The position numbers and the translations under genes are program-made. The notes beneath the pieces are model-generated. The model saw only the letters and a program-made list of their open reading frames with translations. It had not been told where the DNA came from and did not search any database. From Sipunculus nudus (taxonomy: Eukaryota > Annelida > Sipuncula > Golfingiida > Sipunculidae), in contig CM049313.1 of NCBI GenBank assembly GCA_026874595.1, positions 57,247,159 to 57,311,158 on the forward strand: a DNA stretch of 64,000 nt, read 5' to 3'. Shown here piece by piece: positions 1 through 12,300 of the stretch (positions are counted from its first letter, which is position 1; each line of letters starts with the position of its first letter).

Positions 1-241
1 GTTAGTAAACTGTTGTGAGCTTTTCTGTATTACAAACAACGCTCCCTCCCAGTCCACTTCCTTCCGCCTTCGAAAAATGTGATCACAGGAAATGGAAGTG
101 TGACCTTGATACATGGGAACGAGGCGGGATGGGCAATAATAGGCCCAATAAGGGAAAATTTTCGGTTGGCTTACTCTGGCATATAAACTTTAACAGAGAA
201 AATTCTCATTAATACAGAAAAGCTCATAACAGTTTACTAAC
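1..241. mobile_element. MITE with 31-bp terminal inverted repeats
   Basis: Positions 1-31 and 211-241 are inverted copies with one mismatch (ends GTTAGTAAACTGTTGTGAGC and its complement). The 180-bp interior has no coding capacity; the 65-residue ORF across it is not a gene. It sits in the HERC1 intron before exon 1. The window edge coincides with the left end, so a target duplication cannot be read and the repeat could extend further left. Confidence 0.75.
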
Positions 242-311
242 AAAACCACCATTCACAGGGGGGAATGGGGGGGGGGGGGTTTCGCTGTATTAATTGAAGT
301 TGATATTTCAG

Positions 312-399
312 TGGCTGTCAGGATGGCACAGTGTATGTATACCAAGTACCTCAGCCAGACCGGGGTAAATCTCTAGTCCCAGACTTCACTTCTAGTCAG
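312..399 (+). CDS. HERC1: HERC1 window exon 1 (WD40 blade)
   Basis: Acceptor tatttcag before 312, donor gtgagt at 400. One base completes a codon begun upstream, then [14 protein letters not shown], a typical WD40 blade strand. Ends in phase 0. Confidence 0.9.
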
Positions 400-3300
400 G
401 TGAGTTACCAAAATACAGTTACATCTAGCTATTATGACAAACTGCAGGACCAGCAGAAGTGCTGGTGTGAGTTGGATGGTCATGTTAGCAGGAGGTTTTT
501 TATGATGACAAAAACAAGTGGTTGTGATAGCAGGGTGGTTGTCAGATGAGATTTCACTGTACAATTGAATGACGGTACAGCGAGACTGTTCAGTCCCTGA
601 TACATCTGTCTGATTTGCTTGTCCACCAATTTAGTGTAAATCACTGATCATTTTCAGTACAGGTAATGTATCACACAAAGAATACATTGTTTGTTAAAGT
701 ATTTTAGAATGCAGTTTACAGAGCTTTGATTTTTTTTCACCAATTTTGTGTGTCACAATTTACAACAGTAATTCCTGCATTCTTTTATTATCATGTACAG
801 TAAAGTTTGGTAGTTTTAACTGTTAAGTTATTTTGTGATCACCATATGGGTGGGATGTAAGGGAAGTTCAGCCACAATAAACCTCATTTCTAAAACCATC
901 TGGTAGATTTTTTAATTGCTACACTGAAAATCAGACCATTGTTAAGACATTCTAATGATAGAGTTACTGACATGCTGGTTGTGTTTTCAGGAGGAGGGGG
1001 AATCAAGTCAGATTCCCTCACTCTCACAACTGCTCCAGTTGAAAGGGCACCTGTCCACGGTCCTGTCAATCACGTTCAGCCCCAACGGTCTCATGCTAGC
1101 CACAGGCTGCTCCAAGGGCTGGTGTAACATCTGGGCTCTTCAGGTCAGTCAGGACTTCTTTCACCAAAACCCTTCCCAAATACAGACCCGCATATATTAT
1201 CATTTTAGTAAATTAGGTGTTTAATTTGTGTGTTAAGGTGTTTTTTTGTGATATTTTGATCTAATATAGAAAAGGGGTTGAAATAAGGACAAATAGGTTC
1301 CAAAATAATTAGAATATAAAAATTTTTAAATTAGGGTTTTTGAGATTTGAAACTATCCCTAAAATGCTTTTTAATGTACTTAAAATCTGCTAATCACTAA
1401 GTGTATATAAAAAAATTAATATAGAAAATTAAAAATTAAGATTCTGGTCCTGTTTAGTGACCTGGGTCAATGGTTTGTCAAGGTAATCTGTTTGTCATCA
1501 GTAAACAACTTGCTCCATATCATATAAGTATACAGATGATTGTGCTCTATTGTTTTTAACCTATTTTGTTGTTGCCACCTAATTAAACAAGGAAAATTCA
1601 CAATTTAGACAGGAAAATTTTTTTTGAATATTTAGAGTATCTGCCCACATATGTACTGAATGCATGGTCAGTGAATTTTTTTTTTATTTTACAGAATTGA
1701 CCATGTCACTGTGTTAAATAGAATTGACAGAGATTTAAAATATAAGTTTCTTTTGATTTACAAGGACGGAACATTGCTACAGACAGTGGCTGGAGCAGGA
1801 GGCTGTCAAAGTATGACGTGGTTTGCGGATCATGCTTTGGCTGTATGCTTCAACCGATCTAAAGTAAGTACAGGGGCGGATCCAGTATTTGGGAAAAGGG
1901 GGGTCCAACTTAGGAAGACTACTGACAAAGCCTAAAAAAAGTCCCCCAGTTCCGGAAAAGGTTGGGGAGGGGGGTCCAGGCCGCAAAGTTTGGTCTGAAA
2001 CCCTTTAAAAAAAGTTGTGGCAGCTTAAAAAAGGGGGGGGGGGGGGGGTTCTGGACCCTCCTGGATCCACTTCTGAAGTACACTCATAATCATATAGATG
2101 TATCCTACTATAATTTTAGGATTTGGGCGTGGTCCACAATAAAGTTATTCCTTTCTAAACTTTACCAATACATGTCCCCTTGCAACCAAAATCTCTTTGC
2201 TGATAGATTCTCCCATGGATGCTATCTTCAGAGTACATTCATGTCACATTCCCACATCCTTATTGAACCCTGACAAGTTTATTTCTCCCAGTTTCTTGAA
2301 ATTCTCATGGGGGCTGCCATTTTGCATACACACTAAAACCTTGATGTCACAAACTGTATGGTAAAAAAAATGACGGGTTTACTGCTATTCAGTAAAAAGT
2401 ATGAAGATGAAAGGTCAGTTAGTATGTTATGCTTCTCAACCAACGAGAATGGGTGTCACATGTTTAAAATTTGGACTGGATGTACAATGCAGTTCCATGC
2501 TTTCAGTGATCTGATTACAATTATGTGCTCTGTGTGCACCCTGGTGTTCCTGCCCAGAGAACCTTGCCATACCATGCAGCGGAGCATAGTAGTATGTCAG
2601 TGGGGACAGTGTATTTGATGATAAATATAGACTTGGAAAAGGATAATAATAAAAGAAAGGTCACACCAGACAAATTTAGTGCACTCAAAGTATGATCACA
2701 AAATGCATATGTGGACATTGAAATATTTACAAACACATGGAAGTGAAAATATACGAGGGCATGCCTGATAAGTACAATCTGTTTGAATAATCTGGATGCA
2801 GTCTCCAAAATGATATAAATCAACATCTTATAAATATGAAATTGATAATATATGATCTCAAACTTATATGAAACTTTTAAAGTAACATGTAAATAAATGA
2901 AACACATTTCAGGATGTGACAGTAGTTCACTACAGTCAGGACACTTACACCAGAAATCGTGTGCTGGCAACTTGTCGCAAAGCATTGAGGCAGCAAGGTA
3001 TAGTGGGACTCCAGCAAGCACCGTGTTTACAGGGTCTACTTCAGAAGCTGCCCCAGCTCATAATGGACCAATACAACTACGAAAAAGTGAGTAAATAGCT
3101 GAATCCTCTGACAGATCTCAGTATATTCAGAATTACAGAATTAAGTTTTTAGTTTTCTTTTTAAGATAAGTCTTATGTGATGACACCCCCATATGATACT
3201 TAAGGCGATGATGTTTAATTATAAATTGTTCAGTTTTATATATGAGGGGAAAGAAATAATCTAGAAGTTGTAACTAGCTGTTCTGGTATACCCAGAAGAA

Positions 3301-6300
3301 TGCTGAAACAGACACTGATATAGGTTGATTGGGGAACCTTTGAGTCTCTAAAAAAGGAAAACTTTACCAAATAGAATATAGTTTAGTAAAAATAAATCAT
3401 TACAAATGGATATTAAAATATTTTGAGTCAAGTTCTGTCATTAGAAACTAAACGAAGCATGATGACAGTTGTGGGGATGTAAAGGAACTCTGTGATTGAC
3501 ATGTCGTATCCTGTGTTACAGCCTGTGGTGCTTGGAGGGGACCAGTTGGTCCACAGTTCCTATCTGCAGTGTCTTGTCACATTTGCTGTTCACCTTGGCC
3601 TGGACCAGATCTTGTGTTGTACTCCCTCCCCACCCCACCATACCTCTACCCAAGGTAAGTAAACACATGCACACAGACACACACACACACTCAGGACATT
3701 GTACAGCCCTGGCTGTACACTGATATGATAAATTAATGACAGTAAGAATATTATTTATTTGGATAATAACAAACAATGGTTGACTTATTTAAATTTAAAG
3801 ATACATTGTTTAATATTTTTATTATATTAATTGTATCCATGAAATGCTGGTTTAGAATGGAACAATACTTAACTTTCAATAAATGGGTATGTTGCAGTAT
3901 ATTCTCATGTCAAACAGGTCTAAATATTCTTAGCCTGCAGTGTTTTATGTTTGTATGGTCATGAAAACTGAATTCATAGTGAAAACTTTGCAGCACAAAT
4001 CTTGGTCCATGTATACCCTGAAAAATAATGACTAAAATCAAAGGTCATAGACTGATGGATTGATGGACTTTTGAACTGGGGCTTTACTGTCTGTTCAGGA
4101 TGTCAGGCCAGCGTCAGTGAGTGGCAGTGGTTATGGAGCTACAGTCTTGCCATCAAGTCTGCTGAAGCACTGCTCACAAGAGGCCAAATCCCATCATCGT
4201 TGGTGCAGTCAGACACACAGTCACAGGTAAGTCAGTATAGTCATTACCAAGTCATTCTCAGTTACATGAAGCATGAGTGGTCATGGCCCAGAGAAATGTA
4301 AAGCCAGATGTATCCCAATTAAATCAGTCATTACCTAGTCAGAATCTTAGCCACTGGTAAAATAGGTAACAGAGGATAATAAAACGTCAGAATGTTTTGT
4401 TTTCCTTCAGGTATATATTGTCAACATCATGGTGTTTTGATGAGTATAATCAGGTAGTCATGTCTATTTATATTATTTTCACTTTGGATTTTCAGGTGAC
4501 CCAGGCATGGTCTCTGGCTATGGATGAACAGATCATTGCATGGGCCACACAGAGACCTGAGGACTGGCAGCTCGGTGGCAAATGTCAGGCGTTACTGTGG
4601 GGCAGTGGTCGCCATGGGCAACTATGTGAGGCAGGGCGTAGTGTCATGACACCTAATTCTACACAGTCCTTCTCGTGTGCACAACAGGTAAATACTGGTT
4701 CCACTAAAACTTGTATGCAAATACAGAAAACACTTTCTTAAATAGGCCTATTACGATATCAGACATGTATTAGATAAAGATAATCCCTTCTTTTAAAAAA
4801 ATAAGCAAGAATGCACTGATCACTGGTTGCATAGGCTGTCTGTTTTGTTTATATCACATGTTTGTAACATGTGTGGGTCAAACCAAAATTGACGCCAGTC
4901 GTAATCTAAATATGTCTAGCAAGGATGTCTAGATGCAAATCTGATGAACCAGGGGTTTGCAAATAAGAAAATATGGTGTTGTATCACATAAGTCAACTAT
5001 AGCTATTGAGCAATGAACCACCTGAGGTCACATATTTTTATATGCCCGTCATATGACGGGAGTATTATGGTATACCCATCGTCCATCTGCCCTTCCGTCT
5101 GTTAACTTTTAATGTCATTGCGATAACTTACAAAATTTTTTATGGATTTTCACTAAACTCACCATACCAACTAACCAACAGATTATTTCGCACGAGTTAG
5201 ATTATGGGACTCAGCCATGCATATTTAATAGGGTCACGTGTCACTAGGCTACTTTGTGGTGCTGCCACAATAAAAGAATATGAAGGATTTTGATAAAACT
5301 CATAAGAAAAGTTGATCAATAAAATATCTTGCCTAAGGTTGATTTCTCACAAAATCTATGCATATTTTATGAGGTCAGAGGTCACTGCATTTTGGGAGAC
5401 ACCTTGGTGACTTACCAAAATATCTATGGATTTCATGTATATCACCTGTTCTGTGTTTTGCAAGGGTTCCATTTTCGCGATATCACCATACAAAGAGTTG
5501 TACAGAGCATATAATTATTTGAAAAGAATACGTTGGGAAAATCTTTGAGGACCAAAGATAAAAACTATCGAGTAGAAGATACTGTTTGTCAATTGCAGAT
5601 AATTTTAATAATTCCATGAAACTGTCTCAGGGATGTAATGGATGTAGGAACAAAATGTTACCATATTAAGCAAGCAGAGCCTTTACATTCAATATATAGG
5701 ATTTTTCTTGGTGTCTTTGAGTTTTGCCTTCAGGCTGGTTGGTCTTATATTGTGCAAACAGAACCTTGACGTTCAACGTTTTTGTATTTTTTGTTTTGTC
5801 TGTGGACATAGTGTTAAAATATAAACAGAATTAAGTCACTGTGTTTTACATTATACTTTCATCAGATGTTTTACTTATTATTCAGTGTTTTTACTGATGA
5901 TTTTCAGATTGTTTGTGGACAGAACTGCACCTTTGTGATCCAGCCTAATGGTACAGTGCTGGCATGTGGGGAAGGAAGTTATGGACGGCTAGGGCAGGGG
6001 AACTCTGATGACCTCCACTCTCTGACTGTCATCTCAGCACTGCAAGGTAGAAGGACCAAGTGCTAGTGTCCCCCGGGGGGGGGGGGGGGGGGGGTTGAGC
6101 TTTGATCCAGTTGTGCTGTATTTAATGATAAAGCCTTTTAAAATGCCTGGTGGCCTGGTGGTTAAGGTGTTGGATTACAGAGTAGAAGATCTTGGTTCCT
6201 ACCCAGCCAGTACCTTGTAGACAAAATGATGAAACTTAATAGAACCTCAAGAATTTGGCACAAATGTCTCAATAACAAGTTAAGGCTACTAGGATTATCC

Positions 6301-9300
6301 TAGACCTAGGATGATTACCTGCATCTTCATTCAAGAGACCTTGCCACTGATAGGCTACAGAACTGTTTTAAAAATAAAATGTTAATGATATTCTGTTACC
6401 ATTTCCTGTGGAATAAAAACTGAATTTCATGATAATAATGAATATATGATGGAGTGGCTAGGAATACATTTACCACTGATGAGGCCATATTTATAAAGAT
6501 GTCAAGATTTTCTGCTTTTTTTTCAGGTTTTGTGATCACACAGTTGGTGACATCTGTTGGATCTGATGGACACAGCATGGCTCTAGCTGAGAGTGGTGAG
6601 GTGTTCAGCTGGGGTGATGGGGATTATGGGAAGCTTGGTCATGGTAATAGTGATCGCCAGCGAAGACCTAGACAGATAGAGGCACTTCAAGGGGAGGAGG
6701 TCATAATGGTAAGGATAGGCTAAGGATGGCAGAGGGTATAGTTGTCATGTGACCTGACATTGAACTGACCTATCCATGAACTCAATGTGACCTTAATATA
6801 GGCTATTGGTTGCAGGCGCCATTCCTCCGTCTACCAAGTAAATAAAATGTTTTACCTGGCACGTATTTCATATGAGACAAATAATCCAAAATAATAAAAA
6901 ACAGTTCACAATGACTGTGCTATATTAAACAGTCTAGGATAGCGATCCCATTTGATGACGTTAGTCATTACAACATCATAAGTCATCGATCTTTGTGACA
7001 TCTCTTATGTTGTAAGCAGCTCACGTTACCATGGGCATGGAAGACCTGTGTAGGAGCGTTTTTGGGGCTCTTCATGAATTAGGTTAAAGGGAGGATTATT
7101 TGGGCTGTGGTGGATAGTTCAGTTAAGCAAGCATACAACTTCATGGAAACTTGTACTTTGGAGAGAGCAAACTCTCTCAAATGATTATAACAGAGAAACA
7201 TGCAAGATAACTGCTCTTTACCTTAATTATGCTCATAAATGGTTTAAGGATGTTTGTAATAGTATTGGATAATCAGGTAAGGCTGAGTGTGATTAGGGGC
7301 TGTAGTGAGTAGAATGTGAGTAAACAGAGGTTATAATGGTAAGTACAGTGTGGTAAGTAGAGAATGGATAATCAGGGGTTATAATTGAAAGGGCAGAGAG
7401 GAAGTAAACAGGTTAAATGGTAAGTAAAGTGTTGGTAAGTAGAGATTTTAAAAAGAGCAGATGAGCAGAGGTTACCATGATGAAGACAAAAATTTATTTC
7501 ATTATTTTATAAATTCTTCCAGCTTGCTTGTGGTTTTAAGCACAGTGCTGTCGTAACAGCTGATGGCAAGTTGTTCACATTTGGTAATGGTGATTACGGT
7601 CGGCTTGGACTGGGAACAACCTCCAATAAGAAGCTGCCAGAGAGGGTCACACTCCTGGAAGGACACCAGGTTGGACATGTAAGTGTCTTTATATCAGTCT
7701 CTTACACAGACACAAGGGGGTTCAGTTTTTGGAAGCCTTTTTTTTTTTCAAGAATTAGAAAAAAACGGAAGTCCTGTTTGGTATGTGCAAGGAATTCCCT
7801 CTGTAAAGGTGACTCAAGCAGATGCCAGGTGCCAAGTACCGTATTTATCCCAATTTGGTGATCCCTCTTATTTCTCGACCCCAAAAAATATTTTGAAAGC
7901 ATAATTTCTAAAATGACTCTAATTTCGCGACTGCCGACGATGTTTTCTGTCGATGATGTTAAGGTGAAATGCCTCCGTCTCTCACGGGCACCACAGTTTG
8001 TATCTGACTAGATTCTTATTACACTGGGCATCCACATCAAACTTGTTTCCAATAAAATTTTTGAAGATACAAAGATGCGTTTTTCATAATGTATAAACAT
8101 GATAAAGCGTTCAAGATCAAAATGGGTGTCCTTGATGAAGCAAACTCGTGTACCATTCCTGGTACGCACGTGCCTCGTGTGCAATTCCCGTGGGATCTTT
8201 AGCAATAATTATTAAGTATACGGAAGGCACCCGCGGTGGAACAACTGTGACACAGTTGGAACTGTCATCTTAGCTAAGTTTAAACGACCACGGTTAGCTT
8301 TTGGATGGGTGACCGCGCATACCAACCAGAGCCCGATCGAGGGCACGCGAGGTAGGACAATTTCCGGACGTATATATTTTAACGCGCCTTTACTTTCCTA
8401 TATATATTAAATATTATGCAAATAAAAGTTATCTGATTATAGGCAGTTATTTTTTATAAAGTCTTCTTCCAACTTCCGTGCTGCTGCTTGTCCCTTTTCA
8501 GCCCGCCGATATCGCCGCCTGGTGGATTAACTTGAAACAGCTGATAGTCACATGAGTTGCGGTCTATATCAAGTGATCGTACCCTTACGCGAAGTAGTGA
8601 TCATTTAGTGAAGTGATTGAGCTCAATTTGATTGATCATTTGCGGACTCCGTATAATTCATGTGACGGTTGGAAGCCCTTTGTAGGAAATACTGTTAAGC
8701 TAACAAAACAAACTAAATAACAACCAAATTATCACTCAATTCATATGACCGCTCGAGTGTCGGAGCGGCCCTGCGTCTCTACGGAAGGTAATCAAACCGC
8801 ATGGCTCTAAAATCTCGACCACCCCAAATTCTGCAGGAAGATAATTTTCAAATATCCTCCATTATCTCGACCTCCCAGAAAATTAATTATTTTTAAGTGG
8901 TCGCCAAATTAGAATAAATACGGTAATTGCGTGTCAGGAATTAAAGCTGGCAAACAAATACAATACCCAAAATGGATTAAGACTAATGCATGGTCATGTG
9001 CAGGTTATTGGGTAAATATACAATGAGGCGCCAAATCTTTAGCCAATAAAATAAATCAGTATTTCTGGCATATTACACGCATGGTCTTATTTTCTAGTAA
9101 GAGGCTCTCTTGTAGTGAGCCTGTGGAAGAGGATATCAGCATAGTATTGTAATGAAACAGTCACTGGTTCAGAGGTTGTGTTGCAAATTGTCTGTCCTTA
9201 CTTCAACTAGGAGTAATTGTCTACTTGCTTTGAATTGTTGATGCTTAATGAATTGTAGAGAAATCCTACTTATGGCATATAAATTTCTCCATCACAGTTT

Positions 9301-12300
9301 GAACCATACATTACAGGTTGCATGTGGCCTAAACCACACTGTTTGTGTATCCACTGATGGTAACATAACATGGGCATTTGGGGATGGTGATTACGGGAAG
9401 CTTGGTATTGGGAGCATGGCGGCTAAGTCTACCCCAACCAAGGTTGAAGGATTATCAGGATTAGGAATAAAGAAAGTGTGCTGCGGTACTCAATTTACTG
9501 TAGCGCTGACCAGGACAGGCACAGTGTACACCTGGGGTCAAGGTCAGTATCAGCTTAATCTTGCTTATAAATGGTGAAATCAATGATGTTTGACTTTAAG
9601 AGCAGGCTTGGGACCAAAAGTTCCATACATTCTTACATTATACAGAGTCTGTTTAATTATTTCAAAACATCCTGTAATAATACATATAGAATGAAATGAC
9701 TTTGTAACTTGTTAATATGATTAACTATAAAGTAAACTTAAGACATATTCAGAAATGATTTATTGATATAAATGTATCAGTATGATACATCAGAAATTTT
9801 ACAGTAGCATGATAAATCCTGCTGACAACTGAACCAGCAGTTATGGATAAAAAACATGACTGCCCAGGGTAGGGATAATGAAAGGTTGTGCATGTCTGCA
9901 CAATGTGTATAAAAATCATGGCAAGGTATGGGTTAGAGATCCTAAACAACAGGGAAAGCACTGTCTCTGTATGCTTTATGTATCATTTAGTCAGATGCCT
10001 TTATTTTTTAAAATCAATATCAGAGATGAGAAAAGATGTTTTGTAGATTTTTCTAGATTATCTTAAAATTTATTTTACTGTATTTTAATGAATTTTATTG
10101 GTGGTATTTGATTTTATTTCCTATCAGAACGATTAATTGGACAACCAGAGAACCGAGCTCGTGGGCACAGCCGTCCCCAGCAGGTGTCAGCATTGGCTGG
10201 TCACTTTGTGGAGGACATCGCTGTTGGGTCTGAACACACACTGGCTCTGACCAGTGATGGTGAGCTGTGGGGCTGGGGAAGTAATGGTGATGGACAGGTC
10301 GGGGTTGGACATACTACAGCTGTGCGTGAACCCCAGCGTCTGAGTGCACCAGGCAGCCTCCATATCAAACAGGTACAACATCTTATCATTATCGTCAGTT
10401 GTAAAAGTTTGATAGTCAGTTTAAATCTGACTGCTTGTAAGTTTAGAACTATGGCTGATGCTCTTTATCTTGGTACATCTTTTTTTCAATATTATGTTCA
10501 TTTATGAATAATAGGCTTATCAGACATGCTGATCAAGTCAACCAGTATAATAGAAAACCATGATACGCCAATCATTCAGTTCATTGATGTTCAGTGAGGA
10601 AATAATTTTAAAAAATATGTATGGAATTAAAAGAACAGTAAAAGAAGGAAAAAACTGGGAAATAAGTACTATGAAGAGGTTGCTGATAAGGTTACATGTT
10701 GAAAAAAATGACTGGATCTCTTGCAACTAAAAACTAAGCCTTAAAGGGAGACACAAGTTCTGCAGGCACCCAGATATCACAAGGACCGCCTTACCTTAAT
10801 TAGGTCAAGGTCAAAAATACATATCAGGTGCAAATCTGTCATGTGTGACCCTTACATGACTAAGGATCACTGTAGAAATTAAGTCATATTGAAGGTCCAG
10901 TGCAAACCCCTCCATACCAAAGGGAGGTTTAATTTTGGGTAATGTTTGTTCTTCCCTCTTTCAATCTCTCTCACTCTCACTTGTGGTTATGTATTAAATT
11001 TTCAGGTTTTTCACAGTTCTTGTTTTATGTCTGGGTATTAATAGTATATTTTATATATTAAATAGATATGTTGGCTCTTAATAAATTCCTTTCACCACAA
11101 GTAATTAAATGTAACAAATATTTAGAAATTTTAATGTAAAATTCTACATGAGCTAATTATTTATTCATGATTGTTTATAAAGAACATATATAATAAGTGG
11201 ATGTTGATATCTTATAGATCTCAGCAGGGAAGACCCACAGTGCTGCGTGGACGACACCAGCACCTCGTCGCCGTGCCGCAGCCTCTCCGGCACCACCGCA
11301 GCTCGGCACCCCGGAGACTGTGCCAATACAGTACAACCTGCTGAGGGAGTGTTCTATAGAGGCGGCCAGGGACAGGCTTATCCTGCTTCATCGATTCTCT
11401 GATCTTGTCTACTCAAGCTGGAGGCTGCTGAATCTGAAACCTGCATCACAGGTCAGTGACTCACCCTGATCAAAGATATGAGTCAGGGCTTTTGGTAGGA
11501 AGAAAAAATAATAGTCTGGGATGCTCAGGCCCAAATTTTGGAGAGTAACATGGGATTCTGAGCATCCCAAGGGAAGGGCAACATTTCTGTGTCACATTTT
11601 AAAGGGTTATGTTAACTTAAAATAAATCTATTAGTATATATCAGCATTGTATCATTTCATGGTTATGTATATCATGTCATTATATGATTAACTGTTTATT
11701 GTAAAATGCAAGGGCCAGTTATCAGTGGTCAGCTGGGTTTTAGCCTGGTTTGAGGTAGTCAACAATGCTCAGTGACTGCTGTGAGAGCCAGATTTTGTCC
11801 TCTTGGTCATATACAGCCAGAAAATTAGCCTCTGATGACACTCATAAACTATTGTCTGTTTTCTTTCATTCCTGAAAACCCAGTATGAGTTTCTACATCA
11901 TAAATATTTGCTATTTCATGGTTCACATTAACTTCTGAGTCTTTAGAAAGCCTAGAAAACTTTACATATTTCAAGGCTTAGAATGTGCTTGAATTTAGCA
12001 AATTTTAGAAATTTTAGTTTTGCAATTCACTCTTGTAAATATTGTCTACTTACGAATCATGCTGACAAGAATGGTAATGTTGGGGCCCACCAGTGTCCCC
12101 AACAGACCATAAATTGTTCAACTGGAATATTGACCTTCCCACTATGGAGTTAGATCAAGTTTTCATGTATTTTCGCAATATGTGAAAGGGATTGCCATTA
12201 TACTATAGATTTAATTTGATGAAAAATTACTCTTTAAGATTCAAAGAGTTCCTCTTCAAACAGCCAAACATGAAAGAATATTTAGAACATATTGCAGAAC

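Noticed and set aside
1695-1764. Longer HERC1 exon 3 starting at 1695
   Set aside because: The acceptor at 1693-1694 would put exon 3 out of phase with exon 2 and add residues not expected in the WD40 repeat; 1765 keeps the phase.
2521-3021. 166-codon - strand ORF
   Set aside because: Runs antisense over HERC1 exon 4 and intron sequence; low-complexity hydrophobic product with no motif.
6144-6220. Functional tRNA gene
   Set aside because: A and B boxes are present but no acceptor stem or anticodon arm can be drawn, and the B box is degenerate (GGTTCCTACCC).
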